A stretch of 64,000 nt of DNA from Megaleporinus macrocephalus (Eukaryota > Chordata > Actinopteri > Characiformes > Anostomidae), in the NCBI GenBank assembly GCA_021613375.1, contig CM038717.1:36914199-36978198 (forward strand). The letters run 5' to 3'. This document shows, piece by piece, positions 45,627 through 55,720 of this stretch (within the stretch, counting starts at the first letter, position 1; every line of letters begins with the position of its first letter). The position numbers were made by a program, and so were the translations under genes. Under the pieces are notes generated by a model. The model did not search any database. It was not told the DNA's origin and saw nothing but the letters and a program-made list of their open reading frames with translations.

Positions 45627-45853
45627 TTGAACAACAGAGTTATGAACACAGCACATAAAGATCAGAGTGTTGGGGGGCTGCCTTCCAAAGAAGAGGACCT
45701 GCGTCTCTGGCTGAAGGTGCTAAATTTAAAACATCCACCCAAACCTCCGTATGTCTGCTCTTACCATTCTGTGGAGGAGAACCAGCACCAGAGCTTCCTT
45801 ATCCAGAGAAAGGTTTCACTTATGAAGCTCCGAGGAAGCAGACGTGTCGGGTG
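45627..45853 (+). pseudogene. Possible THAP-like domain fragment
   Basis: An open frame with LPSKEEDLRLWLKVLNLKHPPKPPYVCSYHSVEEN. The spacing W...L..LK.PPK...VCSxH resembles the second half of a THAP zinc-finger domain (C2CH), though the N-terminal CxxC is not visible and the usual Phe after His is Ser. THAP domains occur in host genes and in P-element and Kolobok-type transposases. A donor-like CTG|GTGAGT follows at about 45853. Uncertain. Confidence 0.35.
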
Positions 45854-45993
45854 CTGGTGAGTCTATCAGTTAAGTAACTGTTTTCTGATCAGTGTCCACC
45901 ACGCTAGGCTATCTGGACTGTAACTAACACCCACGCAGAGTGGCTCGGGCAGCTGGCTGGACTTGGGTTTAACCGGCTTTCAGAAATATAAAC

Positions 45994-46162
45994 TCACCGT
46001 CTGTGTGTAGGAGTACACGCCCACCTTCCCACTGTGCAGGTACTGATACGCTTCAGTACTTTTATAGTTTTTCATTACTGAACTGTCTACACCTTCCGAG
46101 AGTACAGAGTAATTAAACATGTCTCCATAAGTAACCTCAGACCACCTTCTCATATCACCCAC
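45994..46162 (-). pseudogene. Possible fragment of a THAP/YqaJ-type fish gene
   Basis: The minus frame reads VTYGDMFNYSVLSEGVDSSVMKNYKSTEAYQYLHSGKVG. I recall a similar xYGDIYxYLV...KAYKSLEAYxYFxSGxV block in uncharacterised fish proteins that also carry THAP or YqaJ-like domains; this is recall, not a search. A donor-like ACG|GTGAGT ends it. It faces the THAP-like fragment on the other strand, so they cannot be one simple gene. Confidence 0.35.
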
Positions 46163-46230
46163 CCACTATGTTATTAACCTCAGACCACCTTCTCATATCA
46201 TCCACCCACTGTGTTACTAACCTCGGAGGA
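46130..46230. repeat. Short tandem duplication (about 52 bp, two copies)
   Basis: CCTCAGACCACCTTCTCATAT ... CACCCACT appears twice in a row, at about 46134 and 46186. Confidence 0.8.
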
Positions 46231-46946
46231 GACAGTGTTGTCCCATTAGAACTTCTTACTGTCTCTCTGGTCTCCTCCCATGTAACTGTATTCATTTTGG
46301 TTATCTGAGCGGAAGTTCAAACACAAAGGCGGAAGAAACACACGCTTGAAAGATAGTTGCAAAGGCGTCAACTCCATATTAATGGCCATGGTTTTGTAAC
46401 TGATTGTTTAACAAGCTCCTATAGGCATGATGGTTGGTGTCCACATACTTTTAGCCATGTAGTGTTTGACTGTGCTACAGTTTCTCATTAAGAAAATTAT
46501 GAGCCTGGTCGTTTCTAAAGTCTAATTATATGCGCTGAAGAAGTGTGCAGTCTTTCAATGTCAAGGCCGTAGTTAGGAGGTGGCGTCCCGATATTTCTGA
46601 AATGCATGACTCTACTTGGTAATGAAAGAAAGGCACGATATTTCACTGCGCCATTCACACCAGTTCCTTGGCACTACCACCGCATTTTAGCCCTCCATAT
46701 TGATGAGAGACGGGGTGCTGTGCCATTTTCTCTCAAAGAGAAACTCAGCGCCCAGTAATTTGGTCCAGACGTCCCACCGCGATGATGTCAGAGCATGAGT
46801 CAGTTAGCGAGGCAGAAGGGAATACCCGCAGGAGGCAATATGCTACAACAACACACTGAGTGTGAGTGTTAACAGTTGAATACGTCCCACATCTCAGTGT
46901 TTGTGTAAACCCAGAGAATGCAGACTTACTCATTCATGTAACTACA
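46231..46946. other. No recognisable feature
   Basis: No gene or repeat recognised. Confidence 0.35.
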
Positions 46947-46948
46947 GT

Positions 46949-47575
46949 ATACAGCCATTGGTCACTTCATTAGCAGCACCTCCTTATATCTGCTCTCACT
47001 GTCCACTGTATCAGCTCCATTGACCATACAGGAGCTACACTTACAGACTGTAGTACATCCGATTCTCTGTATACATTATTACTCTGTTCTTTAATGATCA
47101 GGACCCCCACAGAGCTATTAGGGAGGTGGATCATTCTCAGCACTGCAGTGACCTGATGGTGGTGGTGTGTTTAAACACTGTGTCCACTCACTGTCCACTC
47201 TATTAGACACTCCTACTACTTGCTGGTCCACCTTGTAGATGTAAAGTCAGAGACAGTAGCTCATCCGCTGCTACACAGTTTGTGTTCCTCTAGTCCTTCA
47301 TCAGTGGACACAGGACCACAGGACACTGTTGTCTGGATAGTTTTGGTTGGTGGATGATTTTCAGTCCAGCTGTGACATTGAGGTGTTTAAACACTCCAGC
47401 AGCAGCACTGCTGTGTCTGATCCACTCAAACCAGCGCAACACTCCCTACAAGATGACCAACACAGAGAATTAGATGAACTATAGTCTGTAAGTGTAGCTC
47501 CTATATGGTCATTGGAGCTGATATAATGGACAGTGAGTGCAGATAGAATGAAGTGGACCAAATAATGTGGCCGGT
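46949..47575. mobile_element. Family C element, near full length
   Basis: The ends show rough inverted similarity (TATACAGCCATTGGTCAC on the left; inverted TATACACCGGCCACATT on the right). Inside are CAGCTCCATTGACCATAC, GGACCCCCACAG, CATTCTCAGCACTGCAGTGAC and CCACCTTGTAGATGTAAAGTC, ending with GAGCTGATATAATGGACAG. No coding capacity. Confidence 0.78.
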
Positions 47576-47682
47576 GTATATAATATTTGTTATAAAAAAA
47601 AATTGTTATATACTTGCATAAATTCTATGGAATTTATGCAAGTTTACTTTTAAATATAATTTTATAACATAATATATGTATA

Positions 47683-48201
47683 CACTACCACTCAAAAGTT
47701 TGGGATCACAGTGAAATGTTCTTGTTTTTAATGGAGTATCTTCTTCCTTAACACAACAATGGACTGACGGGTCTCTAAAGAAAGTTGTTTCTTTCTGGTC
47801 ATTTTGAGTCGGTCAGCAAGCCATCAACTGCTGATCTTCAGATACTAAACTAACCTAGAATGTTGTTCTCCCTTTTATACTCACTTATTAGTAGAATGTT
47901 TTTCAGCTGTGCATCACAATTGAGGAAGAGTGTCCTAACAACCAATTAGTCCAATAACACCCTTAACTTGGATTGGCGGCCGTACCAGGAGATTTAGACA
48001 GAGGACTGAGAATTGCTGATAATAGGACTATATGCAAAATAAGCCTCTATACAAAAATAGACTTTAATACAAACATTTTTATTCTTTAAAAATCATCTGA
48101 CACACTTACATTAATTGTGAAATGAACAATATTGTTTGTGAATTGCATGAAAATTGCATGAAATGAAATTCTAAAGTGATCCTAAACTTTTGAGCGGTAG
48201 T
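47683..48201 (-). mobile_element. MITE-B copy 3, near complete
   Basis: It starts CACTACCACTCAAAAGTTTGG and ends AAACTTTTGAGCGGTAG at a TA microsatellite. The whole length is collinear with the 28.1-kb copy in the opposite orientation. Confidence 0.88.
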
Positions 48202-48237
48202 ATATATATATATATATAGATATATATATATATATAT

Positions 48238-48312
<75 letters not shown>
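48199..48312. repeat. (TA)n microsatellite
   Basis: About 55 TA dinucleotides with two GATA interruptions, beginning at the end of MITE-B. Confidence 0.96.
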
Positions 48313-48316
<4 letters not shown>

Positions 48317-48330
48317 TATATATACACTAT

Positions 48331-48800
48331 CTAACAAGCCAATCACGTGCCTGCAGTGCCGTGCTCTCAGTCATTTAGGTTGCAGCATGATTGTTCTTAC
48401 CAGATGGGCTGAGTTTTCTCTAACTGCTGATCTCCTGGGAGTTTCACACACAGCCGTCTCTAGAGTCAGTGGAGAATGGCCAGACCAGTTCGACCTGACA
48501 GGAAGTCGAAGGCTGGAAAAGCGCAGCCTGGTCTGATGAATCTTAATGTCTGCTGAGTCACACAGATGCGAGGATCAGAATCAGGTTCCAACAGCGAGAA
48601 TCCTCAGACCTGACCTGCCTTATGGAATCAGCCCAGGCTGGAAAAGGTGTGAGGAATGTTTTCTTGCCATACTTCAACACCGATCTATCATTGCTTGGGT
48701 ATTCGATTTGCCAGCTTATTCACAATGGACAGCTTCTTCCAGCACGATAATGCACCACATAACAACAGTCTTCTCAAACTGCACTCATATACACTACAGC
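48331..48800 (+). pseudogene. Tc1-like transposase relic, third family
   Basis: CCAATCACGTG in the 5' region is followed by an ATG at about 48389, reading MIVLTRWAEFS, then TADLLGVSHTAVSRVSGEW (helix-turn-helix), then frame breaks. A possible AWSDES (first catalytic Asp) lies near 48525. The second half is not recognisable. Different family from the 7.7- and 23.6-kb elements. Confidence 0.7.
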
Positions 48801-49190
48801 ACCGAAGCTTTACACTCTCAAAACCTAGTGATCTCCTACATAGACAGTATTTTACGTCATAGTATGCGCTCCCGACATGTAGACTGTCCCAATTCTTATA
48901 CCTTAAACATGCTGTCTACTGAGAAACCTTATTTAGACCTGATTTTAAGAAAGCATTGAACGCTTCCTCAGCCACTAAGACAATCCCATGATACAACACA
49001 GGCTAATCTACAAGCAGTGAAGTGGTTTTAAAATGTGAGTTATTTTGATTCTCTCTGGAGTTTTAATGTGTTTCTGGTCATATAATCACACAGAACAGTA
49101 TTTTATTATCAACTCTGTAACGAGTCCTTCACCATTTAGCAGTTTTATACTCGAGACATTAGCATTTATGCTAGCAGATTTTTAAGCCTC
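48801..49190. other. No recognisable feature
   Basis: Nothing identified. Confidence 0.4.
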
Positions 49191-49193
49191 GGG

Positions 49194-49405
49194 CTATTGT
49201 TGTGGATGCCGGCTGGTAGCTTAGCAACCAGCTAAACCACTGGTCGCGTGCTGCAGTGGGGGGAACAAGCGGTGACGCAGTCTCTCTCTAACTAGAGCGT
49301 CTCAGTAATCTGTTTTATGAGGAGAGATGAGGAGAGAACACTGCTACTTACACAGCTGCTACCTAGACAGCCTACTTACACACTCACTAGGTTTTAAGAC
49401 ACACC
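49194..49405 (+). repeat. Inverted repeat arm, left (about 210 bp)
   Basis: CTATTGTTGTGGATGCCGG ... CAACCAGCTAAACCAC ... GAGCGTCTCAGTAATCTG ... CACACTCACTAGG. Its inverted copy is at 51150-51359. The arms are about 1.74 kb apart. Confidence 0.88.
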
Positions 49406-50358
49406 CAATAAGTGTATGTTCAACAGTAAGAACAGCAGATCTGATTAGAACAGATGTAAATAATCATACATACAATACAAAGTAAAATGAATATCTTATT
49501 GTGAGAGAAGTAGATCATATCTTGAGCTCCAGTTTGAAGAACAAAGTGTAGTTCCAGATTTCTCCTGGACGCCCCAGACATTGTATGAATGTGTTCAGTT
49601 CCTTCAGCAGCAATTTTGATTTAGCTTAATGAAGTACTGAGCAGTTAAATCAGGTATTAGATGAGAACTGTAAATAATACTGGGTTGTTTCCACAAGGAG
49701 AAGCTTGGAAAGGGTTAAATAAACACACTGACGTATGGAAAAGCACTAGTTACTCTATTAATACTGTTTGAACATATAAAAAAAGTGTTTGCTGAGCAAA
49801 TACAAGCTTCCCATCTAGAAATAAATAGATTTTAAATATAATAATGCCCCCAAGTGCCTCAAGCTGTACATGCCAGTGGGTTCTGAATCCAGTAGAGCAT
49901 CTATAAGGTGTGATTAAATGTGAGATTCATAGAACTAAAAGGTGCACCACAAGAATCTGCAGGAACTGCATGACATCAACATGGAGCTGAACCCCAGAAG
50001 AATGTTTCCAACTTCTTGAGGAATCCTATGCCCTGAAGAATTCAGGCTCCTAATAAAGTGCTCGCTGAGCAGATGTGTTAGTGTTATTATAACCTCTTGG
50101 CTGAGCGATCCCGAGGTGAAGATTTCCATCAGAGCTGTAATTTGATGTTTTTTACTATTTTCTTGGTCTGCTCTGTTTTCCCTCCTGGGTGTGACCTCCG
50201 AATGGACAAACATCGGCGAGGCATTTCCGCATTTCCATAAGCGAGGAATAACAAGCAAGGTTATTCGGAAGGAGCCGGGGTTCAGCTGCAGCTTTGATCA
50301 CTCGCAATCTGTAAAGAACAAACACAATCACGTCCTCGAGTGCAAGGAGAAAGCGAAG

Positions 50359-50391
<33 letters not shown>

Positions 50392-50668
50392 GAGAGACAG
50401 TCAAGGATGTTGTTCCTTCATCACAATATCCAAGTGCTTGCTTTTTGTCTGTGCAAAGATTTCGAAATGCCAAAACATCCGTGTCAGCTTCAGGTCTTCC
50501 CAAATTATTCCGCTCATCCATATACAATTCCTGAAACCATGCGGCCTGTGGCTGTAGCCATATATCATTCACATACATACACACCTGCGAGTATGGAATA
50601 CTTTGAATGGCACTGTTTGATTGGAAACAATTAAGATTTTTTTTTAAATGGTAATCGGCTGGACTACA
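49406..50668. other. No recognisable gene; short (GA)n at about 50357-50390
   Basis: The 147-codon plus frame at 50191-50634 runs through the GA repeat and has no motif. Confidence 0.4.
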
Positions 50669-51143
50669 TTAAAGGAGCGATATGTAATATTTGTAGATTC
50701 AAAAATTTCAAATTTAACTCAAATTATCAACAGAAAGTGAAGAAATAACCGTTTTGAAGGTATGCCAAAGACGTCTGTCTATCATGCTGCAGAGATATCC
50801 ACTGAAGTTAGCGTGCTAACCAGACCCCTGGTCTGTCCTGTCTCATAGTACCACTGAATCACTGTAACACTGAGTGGAATCAGTCCAACATGAGAGGATT
50901 AAGAAGTAGCTCTGCTGCCCCGATGGCGTATTCTTATGTTTTATTAGTTGTGTTGGAGGTGCTGCCCCCTGTTAGCTCATTTAAGGACATACAGCCAATG
51001 AGAGGAGGACTAAATGCAAGGATGGCTGAAGCTATTGGCAAGAAACCACATTCAGCAGCAAACAAAAGAAGTGATAGAAATAGAAGCAGAACAAGAGTTA
51101 ACATAGGTGCTGCTTTCCACCACTGGAGACGCTCTTGGAGATT
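50669..51143 (+). mobile_element. Family E T2/Kolobok-like MITE, right-truncated
   Basis: It begins TTAAAGGAGCGATATGTAAT, matching TTAAAGGRR. It is collinear, inverted, with 27.18-27.85 kb (CAACAGAAAGTGAAGAAATAAC, GGAATCAGTCCAACATGAGAGG, CTGCTGCCCCGATGGC). It breaks off at CTTGGAGA, about 170 bases before the other terminus, where an inverted-repeat arm starts. Confidence 0.85.
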
Positions 51144-51149
51144 GAGGGT

Positions 51150-51359
51150 GAGTCTCAAACCTTAGTGAGTGTGTAAGTAGACTGTCTAGGTAGCAGCTGT
51201 GTAAGTAGCAGTGTTCTCTCCTCATCTCTCCTCATAAAACAGATTACTGAGACGCTCTAGTTAGAGAGAGACTGCGTCACGGCTTGTTCCCGCCCACTGC
51301 ATCATGCGACCGGTGGTTTAGCTGGTTGCTAAGCTACCAGCCGGCATTCAAAACAATAG
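51150..51359 (-). repeat. Inverted repeat arm, right
   Basis: GTGAGTGTGTAAGTAG ... GGTAGCAGCTGTGTAAG ... CAGATTACTGAGACGCTC ... GTGGTTTAGCTGG ... CCGGCATTCAAAACAATAG, the inverse of 49194-49405. Confidence 0.88.
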
Positions 51360-51425
51360 TACGGTGGCGTAGTGGTTAGTACGGTGGTGTAGTGGTTAGC
51401 ACTGTCGCCTCACTGTAAGATGATC
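51360..51425 (+). mobile_element. SINE head fragment with internal duplication
   Basis: TACGGTGGCGTAGTGGTTAG occurs almost twice (51360 and 51379), followed by CACTGTCGCCTCACTGTAAGA. This is the tRNA-like head of the 23.2-kb SINE family; no body follows. Confidence 0.7.
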
Positions 51426-51521
51426 TTAAGTTTCCTCTTTTACAATGCACAACAGAAAACACATTCATAAAATTTTCAGGGGTCCAATATGCCTACCAAT
51501 GACTCTGTCTGTAGGTAATGT

Positions 51522-51713
51522 ACACCTCCTCATGCATCTCACCTCACCAGCCGTCCCTCCTCATTTCCTCTGTCTGCTTAGGAGAGCAGAAACCTTCCTT
51601 CACTTCGGTTCCTGCACCAATTTTGGCTATTGTTTAAACCCTGCTCCTGTTCCCCTAAGCAGAAGATAAGGAGGAACGTCTGATGAGGTGAGATACATGA
51701 GGAGGTGTCTGCT
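51522..51713. repeat. Foldback: ~60-bp inverted repeat with ~70-bp loop
   Basis: The left arm runs ACACCTCCTCATGCATC ... TCTGTCTGCTTAGG. The right arm runs CCTAAGCAGAAGATAAGG ... ACATGAGGAGGTGT. The outer 30 bases pair almost perfectly; the middle is imperfect. Confidence 0.8.
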
Positions 51714-52779
51714 TAGGGAAGCAGGAACTCCGTTCTAAACTAGTTCAGGTCACACAGCGGCTCGGGAGCAGAGGAGGAGACAGTCCACTTTTCTCTTTAA
51801 AAGCTTCAGACTGATATAATCCTGCTCTTATCTTCTGTGCATTAAGGCAGAGGCTTCGTATCTGGTCCTCTGGGGCCTCCCAAGCCTGTGAATTCACTTT
51901 ATCTTCCAGCTTCTGAGACACCTGAGACAGGACAACGATGCTGTGTGGTTCCTGAGCCGGGGTGTGCTAGGAGCTACAGTAGAAGGCAGAATGGTAACAA
52001 TCTAAAGGGTGTAGATGCCCAGTCTGTCTTTGAATAACACTCAGCTGAACATCTATTAAATGTAAATGAGCCTAAAGTTGCATCTATTGAATGTTTTAAA
52101 GCTGCATCTATTAAACCCCAAACCTCAACATCTTCACCCAATGGTGTTACATATGAACTGAGTATCATCACATAGTTTGTTCAAATTTAAGTATCTGTGG
52201 ATCTTGAATAGGGGACCATCACAATAAAGCCTTACTGAAATAAAAGTAGATATTGAGGTCTTGCTATGCAGGTAAGGCACTAACTTGCTTCTTGGCCTCC
52301 TCATCTGACGAGTCACTTCTGTTTCTCTAATAATCTGTGGTCTCCATTATAATGATGATTAGAGGACAGTACAGTTATATATCTATTTTGTTTGCTACTG
52401 GTAACTTTAGCTCTCTGGGTTCCTTCTTCACTACCATTTGCCCAATTTACCCAATGAAATTAGCCAGTAGGCTGACCACTGGAAAACCTTATAGCTGAAC
52501 CTCAAGATAAGCTAAGCTTGATTGATCCTTTTGCTGCCAAACAGTGGTTGGACTGGGCACAATGTCTTCTTCAATGTCTTCACAGTCTTTCAACATCGCC
52601 AGCAGAAGTGGGATCTCTTGCTTAAAGACTGTGTTTCAGATGTTCTCCGATTCATTTAATTCTCTGTCCTTGTAATAACCCACTTTACCAAGGTGGCCAA
52701 ATAACTGAGGAGCCAGACCCTAACCACACCCCTAGACTAGCTCCAGGTCTGGACACACAGAGATGGCTGTTATCGACAT
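51714..52779. other. No recognisable feature
   Basis: Short minus frames at 51974-52316 have no motif. Confidence 0.35.
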
Positions 52780-52780
52780 T

Positions 52781-53290
52781 CACTATATTGCCAAAAACAT
52801 TTGCTTACCTCCTTCAAACTTGTATGACCTTGAGTGGTATCTCATTCTTAAACCATAGGGTTTAATATGATGCCGGCCCAACCTTTGCAGCTATAACAGC
52901 TTCAACCCTTCTGGGAAGGCTCTCCACACGGTTTAGGAGTGTGTTTATGGGAATGTTTGACCGTTCCTCCAGAAGACCATTGTTGAGGTCAGACACTGAT
53001 GTTGAACGAGAAGTTCTGGCTCACAGTCTCCACTCTAATTCATCCCAAATGTGTTCTATCAGATTGAGGTCAGGACTCCACGGTGTGCCCGTCTTCCACA
53101 CCAAACTCGCTAATCCATGTCTTTGGTGATGTAAGGCTTGGATGCAGCTGCCCGGCCATGGAAACCCATTTCCATGAAGCTCTCTACGCTCTGTTCTTGA
53201 GCTGATCTGAAGGCCACATGAAGTTTGGAGATAGCCATTGACTCTGCAGAAAGTTGGTGACCTCTGCCCACCATGCTGACCCCATTCACG
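52781..53290 (-). pseudogene. Internally deleted Tc1-like element
   Basis: The same family as 23.5-24.6 kb. The TIR CACTATATTGCCAAAAAC starts at 52781. The coding part is collinear with 23.58-23.84 kb (TTTGCAGCTATAACAGC, GGAAGGCTCTCCACACGG), then jumps at CTAATCCATGTCT to TTGGTGATGTAAGGC, losing about 270 bases that the other copy retains. The far TIR is missing. Confidence 0.85.
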
Positions 53291-54579
53291 TAGACTGTAT
53301 GTCCATACAAATCGGATGCCTATTATAACCTGGTAGTACAATTCAAGTACCGTAACTCCACTCCTGCTTTTTAGAAGGTAATAGCAGCCCCCTCTGGTGG
53401 CCGAAACAAGTACAGCTCTGCTGCAGGTCTTTCTCAAGACTTTCCAGTGTGTCTTTAATTCACAATTAAAAACAGGGACAGCTCTAGTCAGGGACAGATC
53501 AACAAAAATGTGGACTGTCCCCATAAAACGAGGACATCTGGTCATCCCATGCTTTGCTACTGTGCAGCTAATTGTCCAATAATTGGTCAATTCATTAGGA
53601 ATGAGATTAAATGATGTAAAATATTAAAACTCTGAACAAATGAAGATCCTTTGTTTTGATATAGCCGTTCTTATTTATAGCTACTGAATGAATACTGAGT
53701 GATTAGTAACTGCTGCATGTTTAGCTCCCAGTTCTCGTTCTTCTCCTGGAATGTAATCACTGTCCTTGATTAAAAAGATGTTCCTCCCATTGATTTTCTG
53801 ACTGCGCTTTTTGGCAGTGGAGAGGAAAACATGTCTCCTCTTCTATTTAGTAAAAGCTGCGATGCCTGGACGGCCGTTCCTCATTTTCTACCACTGAGGT
53901 TTCAGGATCGTGAATCATTCCCTCATTTGTTTACCTAGAAAATCTGAATTTACTTTATTCGCTTAGGTAATTCGCCAAGTCGCTGATGGGGCTTTAAGAT
54001 CGATCGCTTTTGTTTAGCCAATTTCTTTCATTAGCCCATATTCAGGACGGGGTTCTGGAGGCCGGGAGGTGAGGCGGCTGACACTAATCTTGTTCAGCAA
54101 TTTAAGTGGGCTTTATTGGCTTTGTTGGCCTGAATGTTTCCAGTAGCTTGTCCCCAGATCATTTAAATGAGGGTCTAATTCGTGTCTTTCTAGTCTTTCT
54201 AGTCTTTCCTGAGTTTATTCCCGCCGCAGTCACTGACCAAAACCTGCCTTTCTCATTTGGCAGACGCACCGTGTGTCTTGTTTCCGCTGAGTCTATTCCC
54301 AGGTTATTAAGCACCTGTGGCTATTTCTTCCACATGACAGCAGTTGCCCTCCAGGTGATGGGGGCCTATGGAGCAGCAGCTCTTCTCGAGCCATGTACCG
54401 GGATTTGAAGCGATACAGAAAACAACAATGACAAAGCAACATGAGCAATGGTTTTACATGCAATTGTGCAACGTATAACTGTAATATAACAATATATTCA
54501 TTCAAATCCAACAGGTTTAACTGTCTGTCCTACCATAGCACTACTGAATGGCATCTCTTCAATAACGATACCCAAATAT
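53291..54579. other. No recognisable feature
   Basis: Frames at 53021-53590 and 54106-54511 carry no host-gene motif; the first runs out of the Tc1 relic. Confidence 0.35.
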
Positions 54580-54580
54580 A

Positions 54581-55285
54581 CAAGGGTTGGACAATGAACT
54601 GAAACACCTGGTTTTAGACCACAATCATTTATTAGTATGGTGTAGGGCCAGTACAGCGTCAATTCGTCTTGGGAATGACATATACAAGTCCTGCACAGTG
54701 GTCAGAGGGATTTTAATATTTAGATCTGGTGACTGTGCAGGCCATGGGAGATGTTCAACTTCACTTTCATGTCCATCAAACCAATCTTTCACCAGTCTTG
54801 CTGTGTGTATTGGTGCATTGTCCTCCTGATACACGGCACCGCCTTCAGGATACAATGTTTGAACCACTGGATGCACATGGTCCTCCAGAATGGTTCGGTA
54901 GTCCTTGGCAATGACGCGCCAATCTAGCACAAGTATTGGGCCAAGGGAATGTCATGATATGGCAGTCCAACCTATCACTGATCCACCCCCATGCTTCACT
55001 CTGGGTATGCAGCAGTCTGGGTGGTACGCTTCTTTGGGGCTTCTCCACACCGTAACTCTCCCGGATGTGGGGAAAACAGAAAGGTGGGCTCATCAGAGAA
55101 CAATACATGTTTCACATTGTCCACAGCCCAAGATTTGCACTCCTTGTACCATTGAAACCGGTGTTTGGTATTGGCACGAGTGACCAAAGGTTTGGCTATA
55201 GCAGCCCAGCCGTGTATATTGACCCTGTGGAGCTCCTGACGGACAGTTCTGGTGGAAACAGGAGAGTTGAGGTGCACGTTTAATT
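54581..55285 (-). pseudogene. Tc1-like element, fourth family, catalytic Glu deleted
   Basis: The 3' TIR CAAGGGTTGGACAATGAAC begins at 54581 next to TA. Minus-strand codons give HLNSPVSTRTVRQELHRVNIHG, then VLFSDEPTF (first Asp, about 55100), then VYQEDNAPIHTARLVKDWF (second Asp, about 54800). WPAQSPDLN is followed immediately by IKIPLTTVQDLY, so the block with the catalytic Glu is deleted. The two main open pieces (54625-54930 and 54996-55277) are in different frames. The 5' end is truncated at about 55285. Confidence 0.88.
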
Positions 55286-55329
55286 CATTTAATTATGTGT
55301 GTCCACTGGTGAGTAAGTAAATGTTGTTA

Positions 55330-55720
55330 AGTTCTATTTTAAGTAGAAACAAAATCTTAAACCTCGTCATATACTTTAAAGTTCAACAATAATATAAGCA
55401 GTAAATTATAAGTATTATGTTAAGTTAACTTAAGGAAACTTACAAGCTAGTAAACTAACAGTAAACCCTTAAGTTTACTTTTAGTGTAGTTGCAGTACAA
55501 CAGATGTGAACTAGTTGTATACTTGGTTTACTACTCTTACACTTAGAGTGTACTTAAAAGTATACTTTTAGAAACTAAAAAGTGGGCCAATTTAGTCTCA
55601 AGAAGTATTAAAATAGTACATATACAAGTGTACTACTAGTACAATGACATTAGTTTAGTAACTACATAAAGTATACTTAATAAAATGAACTTTAAGTATA
55701 CTTATTTTCTGTAAGGGTAT
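55330..55720. repeat. AT-rich TACTT/AAGTA-rich MITE-like repeat
   Basis: Dense AAGTATACTT and TTAAGTTTACTT palindromic motifs (AAAGTATACTTAATAAAATG, AAGTATACTTATTTTCTG) over about 390 bases. It resembles palindromic fish MITEs ending in ...ACTTATTTTCTGTAAGGG. Termini are not established. Confidence 0.55.

Noticed and set aside
50191..50634. 147-codon plus frame
   Set aside because: Runs through a GA microsatellite; no motif.
51359..51425. tRNA gene
   Set aside because: The tRNA-like head belongs to a fish SINE; no acceptor stem pairing or full cloverleaf is visible.
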